A stretch of 64,000 nucleotides of DNA from Nocardioides sp. GY 10113 (GTDB lineage: Bacteria > Actinomycetota > Actinomycetes > Propionibacteriales > Nocardioidaceae). The translations under genes were made by a program, and so were the position numbers. The notes beneath the pieces were generated by a model. It was given only the letters and a program-made list of their open reading frames with translations, made no database searches and was not told the DNA's origin. Of the stretch, positions 25,075-31,979 are shown one piece after another. The DNA is taken from contig NZ_STGK01000001.1 in the NCBI RefSeq assembly GCF_004919105.1, positions 124,001 to 188,000 on the forward strand, given 5' to 3'. Every line of letters begins with the position of its first letter. Position 1 is the stretch's first letter.

Positions 25075-27182
25075 CGGGATCCTCCGGGCGTGCTCGTCGG
25101 GACGGACGGGATGGGGGGATGGTCGGTGGGCCGGGTCCGGATCGGGAGACGGCGCAGCCACAGCCACACGCCGTGGACACGGATCAGCGCCGATCCGCGC
25201 AACCCGGCCAGGGCCACGCGGGGCGCCGCGGTCGGGCGGCCGTCCAGGCCCGCGTCGAACCGCTCGCCCTCGTCGGGTCGCAGGCTCACCGCGTACCGGA
25301 GCCGGTCCTCGGTGGGCGGCGGGACGTGCACGACGTACCGGCCGTCGGTGCCGTGGAACGGCGAGACGTACATCGCCTTGTCGACCTCGGCGCGGCCGTT
25401 CTCGTCGGGATGCAGCAGGTAGGCCTGCCGGTCGCCGTAGGTGTTGTGCACCTCGACGACGGTGGCCGCCGGCCGGCTGGTCGGGTCCGCCTCCGGTGCC
25501 CACACCCAGTGCACCGAGATCGGGTTGAAGCAGTGCCCGAGCGCCCGCGGCTGCGCCGCCATCAGCGCGCGGCCGCCGCGCAGGTCGATCCCCTCGCTGG
25601 CCAGGAACCGGTCCAGGCCCTCGCGGATCGTCTCCGGCCCGCCCGGGAGGTGGCCGGCGAAGTGGTCGCGGCCCTCGAAGGTGCCCCGGCGCCAGCCGGC
25701 CCGGGGATGGGTGGCGCCGGCGTCGTCCAGGTCGACGACCGTCATCCGGGAACGGATCCGGAACCGGTGCGCGACCGGGCCGCGGCGGGTGTGGGTGAGG
25801 TCGGTCGCGTAGGTGGTCCGGCCCGTCGGTGGTTGAGGTGCGGGCGAAGCGGGCCTCGAGGCCTCCGCGGAGCCCCACCGCAGCCCGAGGCGCTCCACCG
25901 CGGCCAGCCCCGACCGCGCGCCGTCCTCGTGGAAGCCCCAGCCGTGGTAGGCGCCGGCGAAGACGATGCGGTCGGTGTCGATCTCGGGGAGCCGGGCCCG
26001 CGCCGCCACCGAGCTCGGCGTGTAGCGGGGGTGCTCGTAGTCGCGGCGGGCGATCACCGTCGCCGGGTCGACCAGGTGCTCGCCGCCCAGCGTGACCAGG
26101 TAGTGGCGCGGCGTGGGGAGCCGCTGCAGCCGGGTCAGGTCGTAGGTGACGAGGACGTCCCGACGGTCCTCGGCCGGGCGCCGGAAGTTCCACGAGCCCC
26201 ACGCCTGCCGGGCGTCGGGGAGCAGCGAGGTGTCGGTGTGCAGCAGCGCGGTGTTGGCGGCGTAGGGGAGGGCGCCGAGCACCTCCGCCTGGAGGTCGCT
26301 GGGTGCGGCCAGCATCCCGAGCGCGGCGGAGGGGTGGGTGGCGACCACGACGGCGTCGTACTGCTCGGTGCCGTCCTCGGTGGCGACCCGGACCCCGTCG
26401 GCGTCCTCGGCGATCGCGGTGACCGGGGAGCCGACGCGGATCTTGCCGCCGGCCTCGTTGATCGCCGCGGCGACGCGGCCGACGTAGGCGTGCGAGCCGC
26501 CGGTGACGGTGCGCCAGGTCGGTGAGCCGAACACGCTGAGCATGCCGTGGTGGGCGAGGAAGGCGAACAGGTACGCCGCGGGGTAGTCCAGCGCGGAGTC
26601 CGGGTCGCACGACCACACCGCCGCCACCAGCGGCGCCATGAAGTGGCGCCGGAAGTAGGGGCTGAAGCCGCCGGCGTCGAGGAACTCCCCGAGCGTGGTC
26701 AGGTCGACGGTCGGGTCCGCGTCGCCCTGCGACTCCAGCAGCCGCCGCGCGGCCCGGTGGAACCGCGGCACCTCGGTCAGCATCCGCCAGAACCGCGGCG
26801 AGGCCAGGTTGCGCCCGCCGGGGAAGAGGCCCCGCGGCCCGAGCGCGCCGGCCCACTCCACGCCGGTCCCCTCGTCGCTGACCGACAGCGACATCTCCGA
26901 GGGCTGGGTCTCCACGCCCAGCTCCTCGAAGAGCCGCAGCAGCACCGGGTAGGTGCGCCGGTTGTGCACGATGAAGCCGGTGTCGATGGCCAGGTCCGTG
27001 CCGGTGGCGGGGTCCGGCACCAGGTGGGTGTCGGCGTGACCGCCGAGCCGGTCGTCGGCCTCGTAGAGCGTGACCTCCGCGGAGCGGGAGGCGACGTACG
27101 CCGCCACCAGCCCGGCCACGCCGGAGCCGACCACCGCGACCCGTCGCGGCGGGCGCGGGCCCGCCGCGTGCTGAGCGCCCAT
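25071..27182 (-). CDS. Fused FAD-dependent amine-oxidase-like protein / DUF1365 protein (Rv0449c-Rv0448c fusion)
   Basis: One uninterrupted 703-codon frame holds two families. Residues 1-439 are an FAD-dependent desaturase/amine-oxidase-like protein (VAVVGSGVAGLVAAYVASR, 'GFIVHNRRTYPVLLRLFEELG', 'FAGAYHGWGFHEDGARSG'). Residues 453-703 are DUF1365 (VAHRFRIRSRMTVVDLDD, ALGHCFNPISVHWVW, HNTYGDRQAYLL, KAMYVSPFH). In M. tuberculosis these are the separate genes Rv0449c (about 439 aa) and Rv0448c. The join, residues 440-452, is encoded by a dispersed repeat copy (25827-25863) which removes the expected stop. Whether both parts are made as one protein is not shown. The ATG overlaps the rskA stop by one base. 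The pair is thought to modify lipids with the cyclopropane synthase. Confidence 0.9.
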   Translation of the reverse strand: MGAQHAAGPRPPRRVAVVGSGVAGLVAAYVASRSAEVTLYEADDRLGGHADTHLVPDPATGTDLAIDTGFIVHNRRTYPVLLRLFEELGVETQPSEMSLSVSDEGTGVEWAGALGPRGLFPGGRNLASPRFWRMLTEVPRFHRAARRLLESQGDADPTVDLTTLGEFLDAGGFSPYFRRHFMAPLVAAVWSCDPDSALDYPAAYLFAFLAHHGMLSVFGSPTWRTVTGGSHAYVGRVAAAINEAGGKIRVGSPVTAIAEDADGVRVATEDGTEQYDAVVVATHPSAALGMLAAPSDLQAEVLGALPYAANTALLHTDTSLLPDARQAWGSWNFRRPAEDRRDVLVTYDLTRLQRLPTPRHYLVTLGGEHLVDPATVIARRDYEHPRYTPSSVAARARLPEIDTDRIVFAGAYHGWGFHEDGARSGLAAVERLGLRWGSAEASRPASPAPQPPTGRTTYATDLTHTRRGPVAHRFRIRSRMTVVDLDDAGATHPRAGWRRGTFEGRDHFAGHLPGGPETIREGLDRFLASEGIDLRGGRALMAAQPRALGHCFNPISVHWVWAPEADPTSRPAATVVEVHNTYGDRQAYLLHPDENGRAEVDKAMYVSPFHGTDGRYVVHVPPPTEDRLRYAVSLRPDEGERFDAGLDGRPTAAPRVALAGLRGSALIRVHGVWLWLRRLPIRTRPTDHPPIPSVPTSTPGGSR
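25827..25863. repeat. GGTTGAGG dispersed repeat at the FAD-oxidoreductase/DUF1365 join
   Basis: CGGTGGTTGAGGTGCGGGCG-AAGCGGGCCTCGAGGCC is a variant of the repeat family seen at 16583, 60054, 60103 and 62356. It lies exactly at the boundary of two protein families and keeps the frame open. Confidence 0.8.
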
Positions 27183-28015
27183 CACGCCTCCAGCTCGAAG
27201 AGGGCGATCGGGTCGCTGGTCGGCTCCGGGGAGCCGCCCTCGGGCTCGACGGTGATCCCGACGCCGGTGGCCTCCGAGGCGTCTCCGTCGAGGAGCACGG
27301 TGGCGTTCGGCTCGTCGGGCATCAGCGCTGCCGGCTGCATGTCCCCGGCGGGCGTCTGCAGCCACACCTCGAACACCTTGCCGTCCGGGGCCGCGGCCAT
27401 GTCGGTGGTCACGATCACCGCCCGTCCCTCCTCGCGGGAGAGGACGATCGTGGCGGTCGATCCGTCGGGGAACTCCTGGCTCACCCGGGTCGCGTCCTCC
27501 GCCTCGAGCACCCGCTCCGTCGCGGACGGGACCGGTGGGGCCACGGCGTCCTGCCACGGCCGCCAGGTCAGCCCGGCGACCAGCAGCAGGAGGACGACGG
27601 ACGCGGCCACCAGCAGTGTCCGGAACGACGGACGCGGGAACCGGATGACCCGGGCACCGCCCTCGTCGGACGTCGGGGCGCCGGACGTGCCGGGGACACC
27701 GGGGACACCGGGGACGCCGGCGTAGCCGCTCGCCGGGACGGAGGGGGCGGCGGGGCCGGTCGGCGTCGTGCGCGGCGGCAGCGGGCGGATGGTCTCGATG
27801 CCGTCCAGGACCGCGTCGCGCACCGCCGGGGGCGGGCTCACCGGCTCGGTGGCCAGCAGGGCGGCGGTAGCGGCGAGCTCCGCGACCTCGACCCGGCACT
27901 CGGGGCAGAGGTCGAGGTGGTCCTCGAAGACGGCCCGCTCGACCTCGTCGAGGGCGTCCACGGCGTAGGCGCCGGTGAGGGCGTGCAGGTCGGCGATGTT
28001 GATGGGATCGCTCAT
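27182..28015 (-). CDS. rskA: Anti-sigma factor RskA-like
   Basis: The 277-residue membrane-bound anti-sigma-K factor has a cytosolic zinc-binding anti-sigma helix with HLDLCPECR (H-x3-C-x2-C, about residues 33-41), a Pro/Gly-rich linker with the repeat GVPGVPGVPG, one membrane helix (TLLVAASVVLLLLVAGLTW, about 133-152) and an extracytoplasmic RskA domain ('VIVTTDMAAAPDGKVFEVWLQTPAGDMQPAAL'). It should hold SigK inactive until regulated proteolysis, which in mycobacteria responds to redox state. Its ATG overlaps the sigK stop (ATGA), and its stop overlaps the fusion gene start. Confidence 0.92.
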   Translation of the reverse strand: MSDPINIADLHALTGAYAVDALDEVERAVFEDHLDLCPECRVEVAELAATAALLATEPVSPPPAVRDAVLDGIETIRPLPPRTTPTGPAAPSVPASGYAGVPGVPGVPGTSGAPTSDEGGARVIRFPRPSFRTLLVAASVVLLLLVAGLTWRPWQDAVAPPVPSATERVLEAEDATRVSQEFPDGSTATIVLSREEGRAVIVTTDMAAAPDGKVFEVWLQTPAGDMQPAALMPDEPNATVLLDGDASEATGVGITVEPEGGSPEPTSDPIALFELEA

Positions 28016-28611
28016 CGCTCTACTCCGATCGCGTCGCGCAGCCGGATCAGGCCGTCTCGGATTCGGGTCTTCGCGGTGCCGACCGGTAGGTCCAGCATCG
28101 CGGCGACCTCGGTGTGGGTGTAGCCGCCGAAGTAGGCCAGCTCGATCGCCTCGCGCTGGACCGGGGTGAGCCCGGTGAGCGCGGTGCGGACCCGGCGGGC
28201 CTCCAGCGAGGCCTGGGCGGCCTCGGCGGTCGCGTCGTGCGGGGGGACGTGCTGGCGCTGCTGGTAGGTCTCCTCGCGGCGGCTCGACGCCTCCGCGCTG
28301 CGGACCCGGTCGACCGCCTTGCGGTGCCCGATCGTCATCAGCCACGACAGGGCGCTGCCCCGTGCGGGGTCGAACCGGGCGGCCGTGCGCCAGATCTCCA
28401 GGAACGCCTCCTGGGTGACCTCCTCGGCCTGCGCCGGGTCGCGGACCACCCGCAGCACCAGCCCGTGGAGCCGGGCCGACGTGGCGTCGTACAGATCAGC
28501 GAAGGCGACTCGATCGCCGCGCGCGGAGCGCTTGAGCAGTACGGCGAGCGTGTCGGCCGAGCGGTCGGGACCCGGGTCGGGTCCGCCGTCGGCGGCGTGG
28601 CTCGGGTCCAT
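28012..28611 (-). CDS. sigK: ECF sigma factor SigK
   Basis: The 199-residue ECF sigma factor has region 2 at about residues 25-90 (FADLYDATSARLHGLVLRVV, QEAFLEIWRTAARFDPARGSA) and region 4 at about 125-190 (LTPVQREAIELAYFGGYTHTEVAAMLDLPVGTAKTRIRDGLIRLRD). The 'YFGGYTHTEVA' stretch and the RskA partner support SigK. An autoregulatory promoter with CCATCC and CCGAAT boxes lies at 28658-28684. The downstream order rskA, FAD oxidoreductase-DUF1365, ufaA1, DUF1295 matches the gene content of the M. tuberculosis sigK locus, with the sigma gene placed first here. Confidence 0.93.
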   Translation of the reverse strand: MDPSHAADGGPDPGPDRSADTLAVLLKRSARGDRVAFADLYDATSARLHGLVLRVVRDPAQAEEVTQEAFLEIWRTAARFDPARGSALSWLMTIGHRKAVDRVRSAEASSRREETYQQRQHVPPHDATAEAAQASLEARRVRTALTGLTPVQREAIELAYFGGYTHTEVAAMLDLPVGTAKTRIRDGLIRLRDAIGVER

Positions 28612-28657
28612 GCGCAGATCCTTCCGGATGAGTGGTCACGAGGTACTGATGTCGGTT

Positions 28658-28684
28658 ATTCGGAGCCGCTCACCGTCCGGATGG
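28658..28684 (-). promoter_or_regulatory. SigK-type promoter of sigK-rskA operon
   Basis: On the minus strand CCATCC is followed after 15 bases by CCGAAT, the box pair reported for mycobacterial SigK (CCATCC, spacer 16-17, CCGAAT, recalled). The leader to the sigK ATG is about 46 bases. The same 15-base spacing occurs at 29486-29512 and 31086-31112. Confidence 0.75.
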
Positions 28685-28719
28685 GCGCGGACCGAGAGGA
28701 TATACGCGTCCGGGGCCCG

Positions 28720-28754
28720 GGGGTGTCGGCCGCTCCATCGCGGACCGACACCCC
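28720..28754 (-). terminator. Hairpin downstream of the fasciclin gene
   Basis: Perfect 10-bp arms (GGGGTGTCGG / CCGACACCCC) around a 15-base loop that can pair further inside. It lies 18-52 bases beyond the fasciclin stop, ahead of the SigK promoter. There is no T run, as is common in GC-rich actinomycetes. Confidence 0.6.
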
Positions 28755-28771
28755 ATGGCCGCGGGGTCGCG

Positions 28772-29449
28772 TCACTGCACGCCGGTCAGGACCTGGTCGA
28801 TGACGTAGACGGTCGCGTTGGCGGTCGGGACGTTGCCGCACAGCACGGTCGCGGTCACCGTTCCGTCGGAGACGGTCATCCCGGACTCGGTGTCGCCCTC
28901 GACGGTGATCATGTCGCCGGCGAGCGTCTCGTGCTCGCCGACGACCGCCTCCGCGTCGGCGTTCGCGCCGACCACGTGGTGGGCGAGGATCGTGTAGAGC
29001 GTGCTGTCCTGGCCGTCCTTCTGGCCGCCCTTGATCAGCGCGTTCAGGTCCTTCTCGGGGATCGCGGCGAACGCGTCGTTGTACGGCGCGAACACGGTCA
29101 GCGCGTCGGCGCCGTTGAGCGTGTCGGCCAGGCCGTCGACGGCACCGACCGCCGTGGCCAGGGTGGTCAGCAGCGGGTTGTTGCTGGCGGCGGTCGCAAC
29201 CGGTTCGCCGACCATGCCCTCGAGGGAGCCGGGGCCGTCGGTCGGGAGCGCCGAGCAGGCCTCGCCGAAGGGCTCGGAGGCCATCGCCTCGGTCGTCTCC
29301 TCCGTCGCGGCCGAGGTCTCGGTGTCGGTGCCGCTGTCGGCGTCGCTGTCGCTGTCGTCCCCGCCGCAGGCGGCGAGCGTCAGGGACAGGGCCAGGGCTG
29401 CGGTGGCGATGCCGGCGATCCGGCCGCCACGGCGGTGCTGGAGCTTCAT
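28772..29449 (-). CDS. Fasciclin-domain lipoprotein (MPT70/MPT83-like)
   Basis: This 225-residue secreted lipoprotein has a signal peptide ending in the lipobox LTLAAC (Cys28 lipidated), a Ser/Asp/Thr/Glu linker (30-60) and one fasciclin (FAS1) domain: 'ALTVFAPYNDAFAAIP', 'YTILAHHVVG' and 'ATVYVIDQVLTGVQ'. MPT70 and MPT83, the main SigK targets in M. tuberculosis, have the same structure. The SigK-type promoter at 29486-29512 with a 30-base leader supports the same control here. The role, possibly adhesion or membrane repair, is not known. Confidence 0.9.
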   Translation of the reverse strand: MKLQHRRGGRIAGIATAALALSLTLAACGGDDSDSDADSGTDTETSAATEETTEAMASEPFGEACSALPTDGPGSLEGMVGEPVATAASNNPLLTTLATAVGAVDGLADTLNGADALTVFAPYNDAFAAIPEKDLNALIKGGQKDGQDSTLYTILAHHVVGANADAEAVVGEHETLAGDMITVEGDTESGMTVSDGTVTATVLCGNVPTANATVYVIDQVLTGVQ

Positions 29450-29485
29450 GATCGTGCCTTCCGTTCGGGTGGACTGACGCAGGTG

Positions 29486-29512
29486 ATTCGTCGCGGGTGC
29501 CCGGTCGGATGG
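29486..29512 (-). promoter_or_regulatory. SigK-type promoter of the fasciclin lipoprotein gene
   Basis: On the minus strand CCATCC, 15 bases, ACGAAT. The -35 box is identical to that of sigK, and the -10 box differs at one base. It lies about 37 bases before the fasciclin ATG. Confidence 0.75.
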
Positions 29513-29548
29513 GTGGTGGGTCGGATCGGTGGTCGGGTGCGTCGCCGG

Positions 29549-31078
29549 TCAGCCGACCGTGACGATCAGCTCGTGCCACCCGCTGGCACCGGACGGGAAC
29601 GGGTCCGCGCGGGCGGCGGTCTGGGCGGCGCCGTCCCCGGTGAGCGTCCGGGCGGCGATGCGGTGCGAGCCCTCGGTGGCGTCCCAGCGCAGGTACCACT
29701 GCCGCCAGTAGCCGTCGCCCGCGTCGGGCCCGAGGACGGCGTCGCGCCACGGGCCGCCGTCGATCCGGACCTGGACCCCGGCGACCCCGCCGTCCCCCTG
29801 TGCCCATGCGATGCCGCCGACCACCACCTCGCCGGCGTCGAGGACGGCCAGCGGCCGCGGCGTGTCGATCCGCGCGGACGGCTTGATCGGCGCGTCCGTG
29901 GCCCACCCCCGATCGGTCCAGTACGCCGACCGCTCGGCGTACGTGGTCAGGGTCAGCCGGGTCACCCACTTGGTCGCGCCTATGAACCCGTAGAGGCCGG
30001 GCACCACGAGGCGCACCGGGAACCCGTGCTCGCGGGGGAGCGCGGCGCCGTTCATGCCGACCGCGAGCAGGCTGTCGCGGCCGTCGGTGGCGAGCGCCAG
30101 CGGGGTGCTGATCGTCATCCCGCCCACGTCGGTGGAGAGGATCTGGTCGGCCCCCTCGCCCACGCCGGCCAGGTCCAGCACGTCCGTCAGCCGCACGCCG
30201 AGCCAGCGCGCGCCGCCGGCGTAGGGCCCGCCGACGGCGTTGGAGACGCAGGTCAGCGTGATGTCGCGCTCGACGAGGTCCATCGCGAGCAGGTCGTCGA
30301 AGCTCAGGGTGACCTCCCGGGCGACGTCCCCGTCGACCGTCAGGCTCCAGTCGGCGCTGTCGATCACCGGTACGTCGAGGCGGGTGTCGACGCGGTAGAA
30401 GTCGCCGGTCGGGGTACGCCACGGCGTGATCCCCGGGACGCGCCCGCCGAGGTCGTCGGGGAGCGGGGGGACGGGCGTGGCCGGTGCGGGCAGCGCGACG
30501 TCCTCCGGGCGGAGCCGGAGGCCGGACACGAGGCGCCCGATCGCCCCGCCCGCCGCCGCGACCACGGCCAGCGTGCCGACCGCCAGCAGCACCCCGCGGC
30601 GACCGCCCGCGGCCGGAGCCGCCTGCGCCCGGTGGGCCCCGGCCAGCCAGGCGAGGGCGGCCACGGAGCTGGCGCCGGCGAGCAGGCAGGGGAGCAGGTC
30701 GGTGGCGCGCGCCGCGGGCCGGCCGAGCACCGCCGCGGCCGCGACCGCGACCAGGAGCAGCAGCAATGTCGCCCCGTACCGGAGCCGTCGCCGGGCGAGC
30801 AGCCCGCTGACCGCGGCCAGCGCGAGCACCCCGACCAGCACCGAACCGACCAGGACCGCCTTGTCGGCGGCCCCGAACGAGCGGATCGCCCACTCCTTGA
30901 CCGGCGTCGGGGTCAGGTCGATCACCGCCGAGCCGACCGCGAGCACCGGCGAGGTCGCCGGCACCGTGAGCGCGGCCAGCGCGTGGGCCGTGCCGAGCCC
31001 GACGGCCGCGGCGAGCAGGCCGTAGCCGGCCCAGGGCAGGGCTGAGGTGATCCGGGTCCGCGTGCGTGGCTCGTCCAT
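29549..31078 (-). CDS. Membrane-anchored molybdopterin-dependent oxidoreductase (sulfite-oxidase-like)
   Basis: The 509-residue protein starts with about five membrane helices (residues 12-180) and continues into an extracytoplasmic sulfite-oxidase-type Mo-binding domain: 'DFYRVDTRLDVPVIDSADWSLTVDGDV', the Mo-ligand cysteine in 'RDITLTCVSNAVGG' (about residue 275), 'GFPVRLVVPGLYGFIGATKWVTRL', then the C-terminal dimerisation domain ('VGGIAWAQGDGGVAGVQVRIDGGPWRDA'). MsrP-like repair of oxidised methionine or sulfite oxidation are candidate activities. A SigK-type box pair 7 bases before the ATG points to SigK control and to a leaderless transcript. The gene is divergent from the crotonase. Confidence 0.9.
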   Translation of the reverse strand: MDEPRTRTRITSALPWAGYGLLAAAVGLGTAHALAALTVPATSPVLAVGSAVIDLTPTPVKEWAIRSFGAADKAVLVGSVLVGVLALAAVSGLLARRRLRYGATLLLLLVAVAAAAVLGRPAARATDLLPCLLAGASSVAALAWLAGAHRAQAAPAAGGRRGVLLAVGTLAVVAAAGGAIGRLVSGLRLRPEDVALPAPATPVPPLPDDLGGRVPGITPWRTPTGDFYRVDTRLDVPVIDSADWSLTVDGDVAREVTLSFDDLLAMDLVERDITLTCVSNAVGGPYAGGARWLGVRLTDVLDLAGVGEGADQILSTDVGGMTISTPLALATDGRDSLLAVGMNGAALPREHGFPVRLVVPGLYGFIGATKWVTRLTLTTYAERSAYWTDRGWATDAPIKPSARIDTPRPLAVLDAGEVVVGGIAWAQGDGGVAGVQVRIDGGPWRDAVLGPDAGDGYWRQWYLRWDATEGSHRIAARTLTGDGAAQTAARADPFPSGASGWHELIVTVG

Positions 31079-31085
31079 GGGGGTG

Positions 31086-31112
31086 GTTCGTCGCGGCGCT
31101 CGTCGGGGATCG
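31086..31112 (-). promoter_or_regulatory. SigK-type promoter of the sulfite-oxidase-like gene
   Basis: On the minus strand CGATCC, 15 bases, ACGAAC. Spacing equals the sigK and fasciclin promoters, with one change in the -35 box and two in the -10 box relative to CCATCC/CCGAAT. The -10 box ends seven bases before the ATG. Confidence 0.65.
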
Positions 31113-31158
31113 GCGGACCGGGTCCGGCACCTCGGGCGCCTGGGGCAGGATGGCGCCC

Positions 31159-31929
31159 ATGTCAGAGCAGACTGCCGCCCCCGCCGAGCTGGTCCACCTC
31201 GAGGTCTCCGACGCCGTCGCGACCATCACCCTGGACTCGCCGCACAACCGCAACGCGCTCTCCCGCCAGCTGATCACCGAGCTGCGCGAGCACCTCGCGA
31301 CGGCCGACGCCGACCCGTCGGTCCGGGTGGTCGTGCTGACCTCGTCCGGCCGGGTCTTCTGCTCCGGGGCCGACCTCTCCGAGGCCGCCACCGTGCCGAT
31401 GCACGAGGGCGCCCGGGCCATCGTCGCGCTGCAGCGCCAGATCGTCGCGCTGACCAAGCCGGTCGTCGTGGTGGTGGCCGGCGCCGCCCGGGCCGGCGGG
31501 ATCGGGATCGTCGCGGCCGCCGACGTCGCGATCGTCGCCGAGGACGCGACCTTCGCCCTCACCGAGGTGAAGCTCGGCCTGACCCCGGCGGTCATCTCGC
31601 TGACCGTCCTGCCGCGGCTCTCGGACCGGGCCGCGGCGCTGACCGCGCTCGGGGGCGAGGTCTTCAGCGGCGCCGAGGCGGCGGCGTACGGGCTCGTCAC
31701 GCGGGCGGTGCCCGCCGCCGACCTGGCCACGGCGGTCGAGGAGACCGTCGCCTCGCTGGCCACCGGCGCCGCCCAGGGCCTGCGCGAGACCAAGGCCCTG
31801 CTCGGCCGCGACCTGCTGGCCCGGATCGACCGCGACGGCGAGGAGCTGGTGGAGCTGTCGGCCCGGCTGTTCGGGTCGGAGGAGGCGCGCGAGGCGATGC
31901 GCGCGTTCCTCAGCCGCCCCAAGCCCTGA
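31159..31929 (+). CDS. Enoyl-CoA hydratase/isomerase (crotonase family)
   Basis: This is a 256-residue crotonase-fold protein that hydrates or isomerises enoyl-CoA. Motifs: 'DSPHNRNALSRQLITEL', 'VVLTSSGRVFCSGADLSE' (oxyanion hole), 'VVAGAARAGGIGIVAAADVAIVAEDATFALTEVKLGLTPAV' with Glu at the expected catalytic region, and 'LRETKALLGRDL'. The ATG at 31159 is favoured over 31150, because CAGGAT ends seven bases before it. It does not share an operon with its neighbours, so the pathway cannot be read. A hydratase of this type is missing from the AtuA operon, and this one might supply it. Confidence 0.88.
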   Translation: MSEQTAAPAELVHLEVSDAVATITLDSPHNRNALSRQLITELREHLATADADPSVRVVVLTSSGRVFCSGADLSEAATVPMHEGARAIVALQRQIVALTKPVVVVVAGAARAGGIGIVAAADVAIVAEDATFALTEVKLGLTPAVISLTVLPRLSDRAAALTALGGEVFSGAEAAAYGLVTRAVPAADLATAVEETVASLATGAAQGLRETKALLGRDLLARIDRDGEELVELSARLFGSEEAREAMRAFLSRPKP

Positions 31930-31931
31930 CC

Positions 31932-31979
31932 GAGCCGGGGTGCCTGAGCCCCGGTTCGAGGGTGCCTAACCCCCGGCTC
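31932..31979. terminator. Bidirectional hairpin with 22-bp tandem repeat between convergent genes
   Basis: Arms GAGCCGGGG / CCCCGGCTC (9 bp, perfect) enclose two direct copies, period 22, of GGGTGCCT(G/A)A(G/C)CCCCGG. The stop codon of the enoate reductase lies in the second copy. It fits a shared terminator of the convergent crotonase and enoate reductase genes. Confidence 0.6.

Noticed and set aside
28656..31922. 1088-codon minus-strand frame across the fasciclin and sulfite-oxidase-like genes
   Set aside because: It is in another frame of the same strand as, or antisense to, real genes, and its translation has no domain signatures.
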